Below, piece after piece: positions 34,019 to 43,692 of a stretch of 64,000 nt of DNA (positions are counted from its first letter, which is position 1; each line of letters begins with the position of its first letter). Below the pieces are notes generated by a model, which saw nothing but the letters and a program-made list of their open reading frames with translations, had not been told where the DNA came from and searched no databases. The DNA is from Eubacterium sp. (lineage in GTDB: Bacteria > Bacillota > Clostridia > Oscillospirales > Acutalibacteraceae). The DNA is taken from positions 62,001 through 126,000 of the forward strand of contig JAFSRX010000024.1 of NCBI GenBank assembly GCA_017445905.1, read 5' to 3'. The translations under genes and the position numbers were made by a program.

Positions 34019-35623
34019 ATGGAAAAAGAGAAAAAGAAAAGTGCCGCTATCGGTGAAAATGAACTGAAAGCGGCGATTGAAACACTTAATGAATACAAAT
34101 CCAAAAAAGCAAATTTCGATAAGAGGGTTATCGATAATGAGGAGTGGTGGAAAATGCGCCACTGGGAGAGCATTCGTTCTGAAAAACAGGATACTGAGCC
34201 GAGTTCGGCTTGGCTGTTTAACTCAATAATGAATAAGCTTGCTGACTACAGCGACAATTTCCCTGAGCCCCATATAAGAGCAAAGAATGCCGACGATGTT
34301 AAGGAAGCCCAGCGAATAAAGAACATTCTTCCGATGATTATCGAGGCAAACGATTATGAGAGTACTTATATGGACGTTGCCCTTTCAAAGATTAAAAACG
34401 GAACGGGAATAACTGGCGTTTTCTGGAACAAGGAAAAGGACGATATTGATATTCAGCCCATTGATGTTCTCTCAATTTACTGGGAGCCCGGTATAAAGAA
34501 TATTCAGGCAAGCCGAAATGTTTTTACGGTAACTCTTGTTGATAATGACGTATTGCAGGAAGCATATCCCGATATCAATCTTGATTCATCCGAGGATGTA
34601 ACCTCGGCTAAATATCTCTATGAAGATAAGCCCGAAACGAAGAACAAAAGCGCAGTTATTGACTGGTATTATAAGAAAAGCGGAGTTCTTCATTACTGCA
34701 AATTCGTCAATACTTCTGTTTTGATTTCAACAGAGAATGAGCCCGAAATCTATCCAAACGGACTTTATGACGACGGGGAATACCCCTTTGTTGTTGATAC
34801 TCTTTTCAAAATGGAAGGAACTATTGCAGGCTTCGGATACATTGATGTCTGCAAATCGCCGCAGGAATATATTGATAAGCTTGATCAGGCAATAATTCAG
34901 AATGCCTTTATGTGCGCGCGTCCGAGATATTTTATGAGAAACGATTCAGGAGTTAATGCCGAGGAGTTTCTCAACTGGAAAAATCCCCTTGTAAAAACAA
35001 ATGGAAATCTCGGCGAGGAGGATTTGCGCCAGATTGCTGTTAAACAGCTTGATTCGGGTGTTTATAGCGCAAGAGAAGGAAAGATTATCGAGCTCAAGCA
35101 GACCAGCGGAAACAGTGATGTCAGCACGGGAAGCACTTCAAACGGAGTAACTGCCGCTTCCGCGATTTCCCAGCTTATCGAAACAGGGTCAAAGGGCAGC
35201 AGACTTGCAATTAAAGGAACATATAGCGCATACAGGAGAATGATTTATATGGTTATTGAACGTATGCGACAGTTTTACGACGAGCCGAGATATGTTCGCA
35301 TTGTGGGTGAGGACGGCACAGAGAATTTTGATACTTACGACAATCGCGGACTTATTGAAAAAGAAGAGATAAACGGTGTAACGGGTGAATCCTTCTTCCG
35401 TCTGCCTCAGTTTGATATCGAGGTGTCGGCTCAAAAGTCATCGCCATATAGCAAGCTCTCGCAAAACGAACTTGCTCTGCAGTTTTATAACAATGGCTTT
35501 TTTGACCCAATGAATGCCCAGCAGGCGTTGGCATGTCTGAAAATGATGGATTTTGACCATAAACAGGACATTATTTCAATCATTCAGAAAAACGCCCAGA
35601 CAATCCCGCCAATTAATGTATAA
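34019..35623 (+). CDS. Phage portal protein (P22-like type)
   Basis: A 534-residue protein directly after the terminase, with ETLNEYKSKKANFDKRVIDNEE near the N-terminus, MNKLADYSDNFPEP, INGVTGESFFRLPQFDIEVS and a long helical C-terminus. This matches short-tail phage portal proteins that form the dodecameric DNA channel at the capsid vertex. GGAGG precedes the ATG. It is followed by the scaffold-like gene, the usual order. Confidence 0.82.
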   Translation: MEKEKKKSAAIGENELKAAIETLNEYKSKKANFDKRVIDNEEWWKMRHWESIRSEKQDTEPSSAWLFNSIMNKLADYSDNFPEPHIRAKNADDVKEAQRIKNILPMIIEANDYESTYMDVALSKIKNGTGITGVFWNKEKDDIDIQPIDVLSIYWEPGIKNIQASRNVFTVTLVDNDVLQEAYPDINLDSSEDVTSAKYLYEDKPETKNKSAVIDWYYKKSGVLHYCKFVNTSVLISTENEPEIYPNGLYDDGEYPFVVDTLFKMEGTIAGFGYIDVCKSPQEYIDKLDQAIIQNAFMCARPRYFMRNDSGVNAEEFLNWKNPLVKTNGNLGEEDLRQIAVKQLDSGVYSAREGKIIELKQTSGNSDVSTGSTSNGVTAASAISQLIETGSKGSRLAIKGTYSAYRRMIYMVIERMRQFYDEPRYVRIVGEDGTENFDTYDNRGLIEKEEINGVTGESFFRLPQFDIEVSAQKSSPYSKLSQNELALQFYNNGFFDPMNAQQALACLKMMDFDHKQDIISIIQKNAQTIPPINV

Positions 35624-35639
35624 GGGGTCAGACCCCTAA
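35624..35639. repeat. Short GGGGTCAGACCCC-type palindrome
   Basis: GGGGT-CAG-ACCCC lies right after the portal stop codon. It is related to the palindromes at 648-680 and 45525-45557, and may act as a weak terminator or mRNA end-stabiliser. Confidence 0.45.
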
Positions 35640-35698
35640 TACATTGTTGAATTTAGTAAGGTCGTGACTTACCACAGAATTATATAAAGGAGTTCATT

Positions 35699-36508
35699 AT
35701 GAATAGTGAAAATTTTAGCAGTGCTCAGCCCTTTGCCGAAGGAGCAGCGCCGTCAAACAGCAGTGATGAATATAATAATTCATCAAACTCTCAGTTCGCT
35801 GCTGAGGAAAACGCCCAAACAAACGGCGAAAAATCTGATGAGAGAGATAAAGGCGAAGAATTTTTAAATCTGATAAGCGGTGAATACAAAGCCGAGTATC
35901 AGTCTGCACTTGAAAACGCCCTTTCAAAAAGACTTAAAACAAACAACAAAAAGTTCGCTCAGAATGAGCAGTTCAGAACAAGGCTACAGCCTGTTTTTGA
36001 AATTCTTGCCGATAAATATTCGATTGAAGATCCGTCGGATATCGAATCAATAATCAGTGCAGCTGAAAATGATATGTTGCCCGAAGATGTAAAAATCGAA
36101 AGAGAATTTCAGGAAAGATTCAACGGCTGGCTGCAACAGGCTGATGAAATGAAGCTCAAATATCCTTCTTTTGATTTCGAATATGAATCAACGAATGAGG
36201 AAACAGGAGAAGATTTCAGAAGGCTTTTAAACAGCGGAGTTGATGTTGAAAGTGCGTTTACCGTTATTCACAAAAATGAGATTATGGGCAGTGCAATGCA
36301 GTATGCCTATAAAACCGCAAAACAGGAAATGGCGGATGCAAGAACAGCACGTTCAAACCGTCCAAGTGAAAACGGAACCTCCTCACATCAGGCAACGGCA
36401 ATAATTGACGATATAACAAAGCTGAAGCCCGAACAGCGAAAGCTAATCAAAGCTGCAGTCAGCAGGGGAGAAAAGGTTTCAGCAGAAAATTTCAGAAGAT
36501 TCTTATAA
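35699..36508 (+). CDS. Putative capsid scaffolding protein
   Basis: A 269-residue hydrophilic protein: a Ser/Asn/Glu-rich N-terminus, a central helical charged region (EFQERFNGWLQQADEMK) and a basic C-terminal tail. It lies between portal and major capsid genes, the normal place for a scaffold protein that directs prohead assembly. No enzymatic motif is visible. The call rests on position and composition. AAGGAG precedes the ATG. Confidence 0.68.
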   Translation: MNSENFSSAQPFAEGAAPSNSSDEYNNSSNSQFAAEENAQTNGEKSDERDKGEEFLNLISGEYKAEYQSALENALSKRLKTNNKKFAQNEQFRTRLQPVFEILADKYSIEDPSDIESIISAAENDMLPEDVKIEREFQERFNGWLQQADEMKLKYPSFDFEYESTNEETGEDFRRLLNSGVDVESAFTVIHKNEIMGSAMQYAYKTAKQEMADARTARSNRPSENGTSSHQATAIIDDITKLKPEQRKLIKAAVSRGEKVSAENFRRFL

Positions 36509-36524
36509 AACAGGAGGAAAAAAT

Positions 36525-37646
36525 ATGCTTAAACTTAACACACAGCTTTTTGCTCACACCTATGGCGGTAATGCTTATTCAAACGGCGCAACAGGTGTTG
36601 GCAACACAAATTTAACCAATCAGCAGGTGAGCGACGGTAACGGAGGTTACGAAAATGTTCTCACCCACGGAATGAAAACCTATTATGATAACGAGCTTCT
36701 TGAAAATGCAAGAAGTCAGCAGTTCTTTGCTCAGTTCGGAAAGAAGACTCCGCTTCCCAAGGGAAGAGGCAAGACTGTTGAATGGAGAAAATGGGATACT
36801 ATTCCCGCTGAAACAGCAACTCTTCAGGAAGGTGTAACACCCGACGGAAGAAAGCTCGGTCAGACAAATATAACTGCTTCCGTAGCTCAGTACGGTGATT
36901 ACGCAGAGATTTCTGACGTTCTTGAGCTTACCTATGTTGATGATGTTATTCTCGGTGCAACAGAGGAATTTGCTGCAGCAGGCGCTGAAACAATGGATAT
37001 TGTTATCCGTGATGCGATTGACAGTGATGTTTCAACAGGTATCAACGTTGTATATGCTCCAAAAGCAGACGGAACCGCCGTAACAGCAAGAAAGAGCGTA
37101 ACTTCTAACGGCTCAACAACAACTCAGGGAATTGATTCTGACTGCAAAATCACTCCTACTCTTATCAACCATATTGTAACAATGCTCAAGAAAAACAAGG
37201 CGCCAAAAATCAACGGCGACTATATTGCAATCATTCATCCGTCTGTTGCAATGGACCTTAGAGAGAGTCAGGGATGGCTCAATGCTCACCAGTATGCTCA
37301 GCCCGAGGAAATTTATAACGGTGAAATCGGAAAGCTCCACGGTGTTCGTTTCATTGAAAGCACCAATGCCAAGGTTTGGGACGGAACAGACGCTTCAACA
37401 AACAGCGGTGTTGCTGTTTATGCAACTTATATTTTCGGTAAGGATGCATGGGGTGTTGTTGACCCTGCTGGCGCAGGTATGGAAATGATTGTTAAGGGTA
37501 AGGGCTCAGGCGGAACTGCCGACCCGCTCGACCAGCGCTCAACAGTTGGATATAAGTTCTCAACTGCTGCAAAGGTTCTCTATCCCGAAAGAATTGTTCG
37601 CCTTGAAACTGCTTCAACCTTCAGCTCAACTGATGTTACTAATTAA
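36525..37646 (+). CDS. Major capsid protein, N4-gp56 family
   Basis: A 373-residue protein beginning LKLNTQLFA, with LLENARSQQFFAQFGKKTPLP, GKTVEWRKWDTIPAETATL, TVEWRKWD-associated QEGVTPDGRKLGQT and AQYGDYAEISDVLELTYVD. These are the conserved blocks of the N4-gp56 family of HK97-fold capsid proteins. It builds the icosahedral shell. GGAGG precedes the ATG. Its presence with a P22-like portal supports a short-tailed virion. Confidence 0.9.
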   Translation: MLKLNTQLFAHTYGGNAYSNGATGVGNTNLTNQQVSDGNGGYENVLTHGMKTYYDNELLENARSQQFFAQFGKKTPLPKGRGKTVEWRKWDTIPAETATLQEGVTPDGRKLGQTNITASVAQYGDYAEISDVLELTYVDDVILGATEEFAAAGAETMDIVIRDAIDSDVSTGINVVYAPKADGTAVTARKSVTSNGSTTTQGIDSDCKITPTLINHIVTMLKKNKAPKINGDYIAIIHPSVAMDLRESQGWLNAHQYAQPEEIYNGEIGKLHGVRFIESTNAKVWDGTDASTNSGVAVYATYIFGKDAWGVVDPAGAGMEMIVKGKGSGGTADPLDQRSTVGYKFSTAAKVLYPERIVRLETASTFSSTDVTN

Positions 37647-37748
37647 TTACGTCTCGAAGATTGCGAAGTGCAAGAAAACCAATAACAACTTGCAATAAAA
37701 ATCAAAGGGAGGGCACTTTTGCCCTCCCGAATTAAGAAAGGAAAAACG

Positions 37749-37955
37749 ATGGCTAAAAAGAAAGAAGATATGATTGAGGTATATATTCCTCTTGACCGTT
37801 CAAATGAAAAAAATGATAAGTTTTACTGCTCAGTAAACGGCGTTGCAATGCTCATTCCAATGGGAAAGCGCGTTAAAGTTCCGGCTTCATATGCCTATGC
37901 AATTCAGAATGCACAGTCTGAAGCTGAGCTGATAAGAAACAGAGCAAGAGCATAA
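37749..37955 (+). CDS. Small phage structural-region protein
   Basis: A 68-residue protein with EDMIEVYIPLDRSNEKND and VNGVAMLIPMGKRVKVP, resembling small proteins that accompany the capsid gene in related prophages. The ATG at 37749 follows AAAGGAAA, and the ten in-frame codons upstream lack a binding site. The role is unknown. Confidence 0.65.
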   Translation: MAKKKEDMIEVYIPLDRSNEKNDKFYCSVNGVAMLIPMGKRVKVPASYAYAIQNAQSEAELIRNRARA

Positions 37956-38013
37956 TAAGCATCTGTTGACAGTGTTCAGCGGCGAATGTTTATAAAATGC
38001 TAAAGGAGGTTAT

Positions 38014-38394
38014 ATGAAAAAAGTAACACTTGATGAGGTGATTTCTTATTTTGATGAACAATGTCCCAATCAATATTCAAGAGAAAACAAAATCGCATGG
38101 ATAAGCGAACTTGATGAAATTATTTTTGAAAACATTATCAAAAACAGGGAAAATCCCGAAATAAGCACTTTCACCCCTTATGACAGCGAAACTGAAGGTA
38201 CACAAGAACTGCTTGTTCCTTTTATGTTTCGAGAAATCTACCGATATTTTATCGAAAAAAGCGTTGCCTATACAAACAGGGAAACGATTGCCTATAACAA
38301 TGCGCTCCAGATGTTTGAGGCATATTATGATAACTATTTTTCATGGTATAACCGCAATCACAAATCAAGCGACGTTATCAGTTTCAATATATAA
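38014..38394 (+). CDS. Putative head-tail connector protein
   Basis: A 126-residue alpha-helical protein with VPFMFREIYRYFIEKSVAYTNRE and YNNALQMFEAYYDNYFSWYN. Size, helical make-up and place after the capsid genes fit an adaptor that plugs the portal ring. AAAGGAGG precedes the ATG. No specific family can be claimed. Confidence 0.55.
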   Translation: MKKVTLDEVISYFDEQCPNQYSRENKIAWISELDEIIFENIIKNRENPEISTFTPYDSETEGTQELLVPFMFREIYRYFIEKSVAYTNRETIAYNNALQMFEAYYDNYFSWYNRNHKSSDVISFNI

Positions 38395-38432
38395 ACAATT
38401 AGAAAGGGGCTGATGAAATAAGATTACCAACA

Positions 38433-40403
38433 TTGAATGCAGCGCCGTCATATAAGGATATGACCGAAGAATTCAGAGGAATTAACAGAAATATCCGAAT
38501 ATCCGACGGCGAATGGTTTAATCAGAAAAATATGACCTCTGATTTTTATCCTGCAACAAGCACGAGAAACAAAAGAAGCATTCAGCAGATAAATCAAAGC
38601 TCCGAGCTTATTGCAGAAAACTCTCAAACCGTAAGCGCAGGCGCAGAATCGAGTGGGCTTTGCAGTTTTGATAATAAAATATTTTCACTGCGAAAAATCA
38701 GGCACGAAAACAACGATGAAGGATACTGGATTTTTAAGGGAAATGAGCCGATATGCTGCAGCTCAAATACTCCACTGAGTCTTGAGAAATGCTCATATTT
38801 TGATAAAGAGAGTTCAGAACTGAGAGATGTTTTTCAGATGGGCTCATATATCTGTTCGTTTCCCGACGGAGTTATTTATGAAACAGCAAACACGGATGAA
38901 GATATTCCGGTTCATAAAGTTGAGGAAGAAAAGGCTGTTTCAAGTCTTGATGTTCAAACTGTTATAAAGAGTGACCGTGAGGATGAATACACTCCGATAG
39001 AACTCGGATCTTCATACCGTATTCAGGATTCTCAGATTCAATATTACATTCAGAATGAATCTCTTTGGGTAAACCAAAACACCTTTGTTATGATTTATTC
39101 AAAAAACAATGAAGACACCTTTGATGCGTTTGAAGAGGGAGATACGGTTTCAATTAAGTATTCCGATTTGGTATCAGACGATTTTTACACAAAACCAAAA
39201 ATAAAAAGCGGAATAATTGATGGCGATAAGAGAGAGGGAAGTGTAAGAATTATTAAAAAAGGTTTTCTTTACAGCAATACCTCACTCGGTATAACTCAGA
39301 AAACAGCATACATTATAGCATCTGGACATATTCATATTTTTAAATCATACCAAAGTAGTGAATATGGAGCCAGCCATATAAACGCAAGCTTCAGCAATGC
39401 AAAGATAATAAGAAAATGTCCTGATATAAGATTTGCTTGTGAGAGTTCAAACCGAATATGGGCTTGCAGCAAGGACGGTCACGAAATTTATGCCTCAGCA
39501 CTGGGAGATCCTTATAATTTCTATGATTACTGCGGTATTGCAAGTGATTCTTATGCCGTAAACGTTGGAACAAACGGAGGCTTTACAGGATGTGTAAACT
39601 TTCTTGGAAGACCCCATTTCTTCAAGGAAAATTCGCTTCATATCATAAACGGAAGCTATCCGAGTAATGCGGGCGAAATGGATTCATTTAGCTTTTCGGT
39701 TTCAACTGTAACCGATTTTCGCGGAGTCGAAAAGGGAAGTGAAAGAAGTTTTGCGATTATTGATAATATTCTCTATTACAAATCATCTTCAGGAATTGTT
39801 GCATTTGACGGAGCAAATACCGTTCTTATTTCGGGCGCACTGGGAAAAGAGAAATATAAAAACGCCACTGCAGGCGCTTATAAAAATAAATACTATGTTT
39901 CAATGCAGGATAAAAACGGCAAGTATCATCTCTTTGTTTACGATACTGAGCTAGGTATCTGGAGCAAAGAAGATAATGCTCGAATTATTCAGTTTATTAA
40001 TGCAGGAAACGAGCTTCTTTTTCTCAATGCAGACGACAATAAAATCTACAGCGTATCTGATGAAAACATTCTTGAAAATGAAGAATTTGAAATAGAAAAG
40101 AATGTTCAGTGGATGTGTGAAACAGGCAATATCGGATATTCATATCCGAATAATAAATATCTTTCGCGCTTTCAGATGAGAATGCTAATGGGCGAAGGTG
40201 CAAGCGCTTGCTTTTATATCCAGTATGATTCAAACGGAGTCTGGCACCGCAGGGGCGAAATGAAGAAAAACGGAATTAAAACCCATTTAATTCCAATAGT
40301 TCCTGTTCGCTGTGATCATATGAAAATTAAAATTGAGGGAAAGGGCGATGTGAAAATTATTTCTGTTTCAAAGATACTTGAAGAGGGAGGAGATGTTTCA
40401 TGA
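38433..40403 (+). CDS. gp10-like tail/DNA-stabilisation protein
   Basis: A protein of 656 residues from the TTG at 38433, or 661 if translation begins at the ATA at 38418. Beta-rich repeats such as NGGFTGCVNFLGRPHFFKEN, RSFAIIDNILYYKSSSGIVA and KYYVSMQDKNGKYHLFVYD suggest the propeller-like fold of P22 gp10-type proteins, which close the portal after packaging. The N-terminus is odd. A good AAAGGGG site is followed by ATG AAA TAA, and the coding frame begins only after this, reading RLPTLNAAPSYKD. A single missing base after ATGAAA would restore an ATG start. Confidence 0.68.
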   Translation: MNAAPSYKDMTEEFRGINRNIRISDGEWFNQKNMTSDFYPATSTRNKRSIQQINQSSELIAENSQTVSAGAESSGLCSFDNKIFSLRKIRHENNDEGYWIFKGNEPICCSSNTPLSLEKCSYFDKESSELRDVFQMGSYICSFPDGVIYETANTDEDIPVHKVEEEKAVSSLDVQTVIKSDREDEYTPIELGSSYRIQDSQIQYYIQNESLWVNQNTFVMIYSKNNEDTFDAFEEGDTVSIKYSDLVSDDFYTKPKIKSGIIDGDKREGSVRIIKKGFLYSNTSLGITQKTAYIIASGHIHIFKSYQSSEYGASHINASFSNAKIIRKCPDIRFACESSNRIWACSKDGHEIYASALGDPYNFYDYCGIASDSYAVNVGTNGGFTGCVNFLGRPHFFKENSLHIINGSYPSNAGEMDSFSFSVSTVTDFRGVEKGSERSFAIIDNILYYKSSSGIVAFDGANTVLISGALGKEKYKNATAGAYKNKYYVSMQDKNGKYHLFVYDTELGIWSKEDNARIIQFINAGNELLFLNADDNKIYSVSDENILENEEFEIEKNVQWMCETGNIGYSYPNNKYLSRFQMRMLMGEGASACFYIQYDSNGVWHRRGEMKKNGIKTHLIPIVPVRCDHMKIKIEGKGDVKIISVSKILEEGGDVS

Positions 40404-40639
40404 TAAATCTTCCCAAGCCTTCCGAGTTAACTATGAAAAACTTTTCAAAGGGGCAAAGCGAGTATATTTTATCCTATCTTAAAACACTTGTGTCCGCTCT
40501 TGAAAAAATGCTTCCCTCAAAAAAAAGTGATGAAAAAAACAAGGGAAGATATGTTGAGGATATCCGATTAAAAAACTCGGTTTTAAAGGTCAGGTTTTCA
40601 GACGGTGAGGTTAAAGAACTTGATATTTCAAACCAATAA
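40400..40639 (+). CDS. Small phage protein
   Basis: A 79-residue protein with helical INLPKPSELTMKNFSKGQSE and a C-terminal beta hairpin (KVRFSDGEVKELDI). It overlaps the preceding gene by four bases (ATGA), so translation is coupled. Similar short genes lie between gp10-like and ejection-protein genes in related elements. The function is unknown. Confidence 0.65.
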   Translation: MINLPKPSELTMKNFSKGQSEYILSYLKTLVSALEKMLPSKKSDEKNKGRYVEDIRLKNSVLKVRFSDGEVKELDISNQ

Positions 40640-40663
40640 AGAAAAATAAAAAGGAGATGAAAT

Positions 40664-41374
40664 ATGGCAAAGACTTCTTCTGAAAAACAGCTTGCAAAAG
40701 CAAATAAAAAACTAAAAAAGCTCGGTGGTTTCAAGTATAAAGATTCAAACGGACTTTATTCTGATTATTCTCAGGCATATAAGGATTACGCAAACTGGCT
40801 TAACAATCCGAAAAAATATGGCTACGGCACATATTCAAACGATGTTGATTCACTGTTTAAAGAGGTTATGAATCAGAAAAAATTCAGTTATGATCCTAAA
40901 GAGGATAAGCTTTTTCAGATTTATAAACAGCAGTATATGAACCAGGGCAATCGTGCAATGCAAAATCAGCTTGGTGCTGCCGCAGCTTTTTCGGGAGGAT
41001 ATAACTCATCTGCTGCTCAGACCTCGGCTCAGAACGCATACCAGAATTATCTAAATGCCCTTTCGGATAAGGCCGCCGAAACATATCAGAATGCTCTTAA
41101 TATGTACAGATATAATCAGCAGAATATGTTTGATAAATATAACGCTGCAAGGGATATGAATAATGCTGCGAATGAGGCTTACTGGAAACAGGCAGAGGCA
41201 AGAGCTCAGAGAATGAACAGCACATATAGTGCATATAACGATGACAGAAATTATCAGTATAACAAGTTCTCAACAGACAGGAATTTCTATCAGACCCAGG
41301 GTAAGAATGCGTTAGACCAGATAAATTGGCTTAAAGAATATAAGCTCAAAAAGAAACAGTACAAGGGAGGTTGA
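40664..41374 (+). CDS. Putative virion-internal (ejection-type) protein A
   Basis: A 236-residue Gln/Asn/Tyr/Ala-rich helical protein. It has KKFSYDPKEDKLFQIYKQQY, then GAAAAFSGGYNSS and a long helical Ala/Tyr region. It shares the pattern [FY]xYxPxxDxxF then SGGY[NG]S with the next gene, so the two look like diverged paralogues. In short-tailed phages such proteins are packaged in the head and injected with the DNA; this is inference from position and composition. AAGGAG precedes the ATG. Confidence 0.6.
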   Translation: MAKTSSEKQLAKANKKLKKLGGFKYKDSNGLYSDYSQAYKDYANWLNNPKKYGYGTYSNDVDSLFKEVMNQKKFSYDPKEDKLFQIYKQQYMNQGNRAMQNQLGAAAAFSGGYNSSAAQTSAQNAYQNYLNALSDKAAETYQNALNMYRYNQQNMFDKYNAARDMNNAANEAYWKQAEARAQRMNSTYSAYNDDRNYQYNKFSTDRNFYQTQGKNALDQINWLKEYKLKKKQYKGG

Positions 41375-41376
41375 TT

Positions 41377-42462
41377 ATGGCAATATCTAAGAAAACAAAA
41401 AAGCAGTATAACAAAGTGTTTTCGCCCTATGCTCCTTCTGCTTCTCTTATTTCTGCTGCTTCAAAGCTTAATGACTTTTCAGACCGATTTCCGCAGTATC
41501 AGAATTCCTATGACAATCAGATTAAGCAAATATATAACAAAATCAAAAACAATCCCGATTTTGAATATATGCCTGAAAACGATTCTGCTTTCAGACGTTT
41601 TGCCGATGAATATAGCGCTCTTTCAAATCTTGCTGTTGCCGCTAACCAGGCGCAGGCTCAGGAGCTTTCAGGGGGCTATGGCTCAACTTATGCTCCTGAG
41701 GTTTCTAACCAGGGAATTGCTCAGATGAAGGAAAATGCCGAATATGCAAGACCTGCATTCTTGGAAATGGCTCAGCAGGCGTATCAGGCTAACATTGATT
41801 TATATAAAAAGCTCTATGATACTGCCGCTGGTGCAAGGGATGATGAACTTGAGGGATATGTAAATGCCGCTCAGGCTTTTCAGAAGGAATATGATGCCCT
41901 TCAGAAAAAATATGCCGATAAGCGTGATTTTGATTATTCTAAGTATAGCGATAACAGAGATTTTTGGGCAAAACAGTATGCAAACGAGCTTGAAGGCGCT
42001 AACAGAGAAAAGGAATATCAGTTTAAAAAATATGATACCTGGACTGATATTGCTGAAAATAAATGCGCTGATTTCAACAATAAAAAGAACAATAAGGGTA
42101 TGAAAAAATATCTCGATAAGCTTGTTGAAGAAGAAAAAATTACAGGCTATATTGCCGATAATCTTTATCGAAAATATAAATATGTTGCTCCTGTTCGTTC
42201 ATCAAGTTCAGGAGGACGCCGTTCATATTCACGTTCAAATTCAAATGATAAAAAGTTTGATGCGCTCAAAAGCTTTGTTCCCGATAATAATATTCTGAAA
42301 TTCATTAATCTGCGAAACCGTAGCGATGATTATACCACTGCGCTTAATTGGATTGACTATCTTGTTGATAACGAAATACTCGATAAGAACTATAAATACT
42401 ACTATGTCTATTATTATAAAGATAAGTATAAAGACCGGCTGAAGAATAAGCAGAAAGGATGA
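41377..42462 (+). CDS. Putative virion-internal (ejection-type) protein B
   Basis: A 361-residue helical protein related to the previous one: FEYMPENDSAFRRFADEY, then QELSGGYGSTYAPEV and long Tyr/Lys/Asp-rich coiled regions (KKYADKRDFDYSKYSDNRDF). A Ser-rich linker (RSSSSGGRRSYSRS) leads to a C-terminal domain rich in Tyr and Lys. The start at 41377 follows AAGGGAGG. Like its neighbour it probably belongs to the DNA delivery apparatus. Confidence 0.6.
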   Translation: MAISKKTKKQYNKVFSPYAPSASLISAASKLNDFSDRFPQYQNSYDNQIKQIYNKIKNNPDFEYMPENDSAFRRFADEYSALSNLAVAANQAQAQELSGGYGSTYAPEVSNQGIAQMKENAEYARPAFLEMAQQAYQANIDLYKKLYDTAAGARDDELEGYVNAAQAFQKEYDALQKKYADKRDFDYSKYSDNRDFWAKQYANELEGANREKEYQFKKYDTWTDIAENKCADFNNKKNNKGMKKYLDKLVEEEKITGYIADNLYRKYKYVAPVRSSSSGGRRSYSRSNSNDKKFDALKSFVPDNNILKFINLRNRSDDYTTALNWIDYLVDNEILDKNYKYYYVYYYKDKYKDRLKNKQKG

Positions 42463-42468
42463 TGATAA

Positions 42469-43692
42469 TTGAAAAAATCGATATGCAATAAAACACTTGA
42501 TGTTCAAAAAAACGGAGTTCAGTTTACAGTTAATGCTAATCAGAATGAAGCCCTTTCAAGACAAATCATCATCAGTATAACGGACGGCGGAAAGCCTTTT
42601 GACTTTTCCAATGATACTCTTACAGCAATTTTATACGCAAAAAAGCCCGATGGAACAATTCTTTATAACGCCTGTGAAATCCTAAAAAACAAGGTTTGTT
42701 ATACCCTTACTCAGCAAATACTTGTATGTGCAGGAAATGTCAGCGCAAGACTTCTTATTGCAGGGGTTAACAGCGTTGAAACCGCACTCAGCGCCATTGA
42801 AAATAATTCACTTGAAAACAGCGATATTGTTGAGGTTTTGTATTCTCCTGAGTTTTGTATATGCGTGAGTGAAACCGAGGATTTCAGCCAAGCAGTTGAG
42901 TCAACTAACGAATATACAGCGCTGACTCAACAGATAGCCTCAGCTCTTGCAGCAGCTACCGCAGCAAACACTGCGGCTTCCTCTGCAGAACAGGCAGCTT
43001 TAAACATTTCTGCTTCTGTTACTCAGACTCAAACAGGCGCAACGCTTACTGTTACCGATTCCGACGGAACAGTGAGAACGGCAAACCTTTTAAACGGTGC
43101 GAAGGGCGACAAAGGCGAAACAGGAGCAAAGGGCGATAAAGGCGATATCGGACCTGCAGGTCCTCAGGGTCCTCAAGGTATTCAGGGTGTTCAAGGTAAC
43201 AAAGGTGAGCCCGGACAAGACGGAATAATATATACCGAGGGAAACGGAATAGTTATTGAAAATGATGAGATATCCGTTGACCCCGATGTTATTCCTGATT
43301 TAACAGGCAGACAGCCTCTTGATTTATCCAAAGGAACTGCCCGTAATCCAAAATTGATTGGCTCATTACAAAACGGCGTATATGATGTTGTTAAAGAGGG
43401 TTGGCTCGCAGCGAATAATTATCAGTTTCAATATAATTTCTGTATATCAAAGCTGAGTATCGGGTCGATTGTTGCAAAAGGCGCAAGCAAAACAGTAATA
43501 ATATCACAAGAAAAATGTATGGTAGTTGACAATGCAGGAATGGTTATTGATGATTGGACTAATGCAACAGTTGTTGTTAAGAAGGATTTAGCAACGTACT
43601 ACAACAAAACACAGATTGACACAATGATAGGTGATATTGACACAGCCTTAACAACAATCGTTTCAGGAGGTGGAGTAAATGGCAATAGCTGA
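42469..43692 (+). CDS. Tail fibre with BppU-like N-terminus and collagen-like repeat
   Basis: A 407-residue protein starting at TTG after AAAGGAT. The N-terminal domain (residues about 1-130, with VNANQNEALSRQIIISITDGGK) resembles BppU baseplate-upper-protein domains. An Ala-rich coiled coil follows (AAATAANTAASSAEQAAL), then about 16 collagen-like Gly-X-Y triplets (GAKGDKGETGAKGDKGD and similar), then a receptor-binding-type tip with SKLSIGSIVAKGASK. It is probably the host-recognition fibre. Confidence 0.75.
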   Translation: MKKSICNKTLDVQKNGVQFTVNANQNEALSRQIIISITDGGKPFDFSNDTLTAILYAKKPDGTILYNACEILKNKVCYTLTQQILVCAGNVSARLLIAGVNSVETALSAIENNSLENSDIVEVLYSPEFCICVSETEDFSQAVESTNEYTALTQQIASALAAATAANTAASSAEQAALNISASVTQTQTGATLTVTDSDGTVRTANLLNGAKGDKGETGAKGDKGDIGPAGPQGPQGIQGVQGNKGEPGQDGIIYTEGNGIVIENDEISVDPDVIPDLTGRQPLDLSKGTARNPKLIGSLQNGVYDVVKEGWLAANNYQFQYNFCISKLSIGSIVAKGASKTVIISQEKCMVVDNAGMVIDDWTNATVVVKKDLATYYNKTQIDTMIGDIDTALTTIVSGGGVNGNS

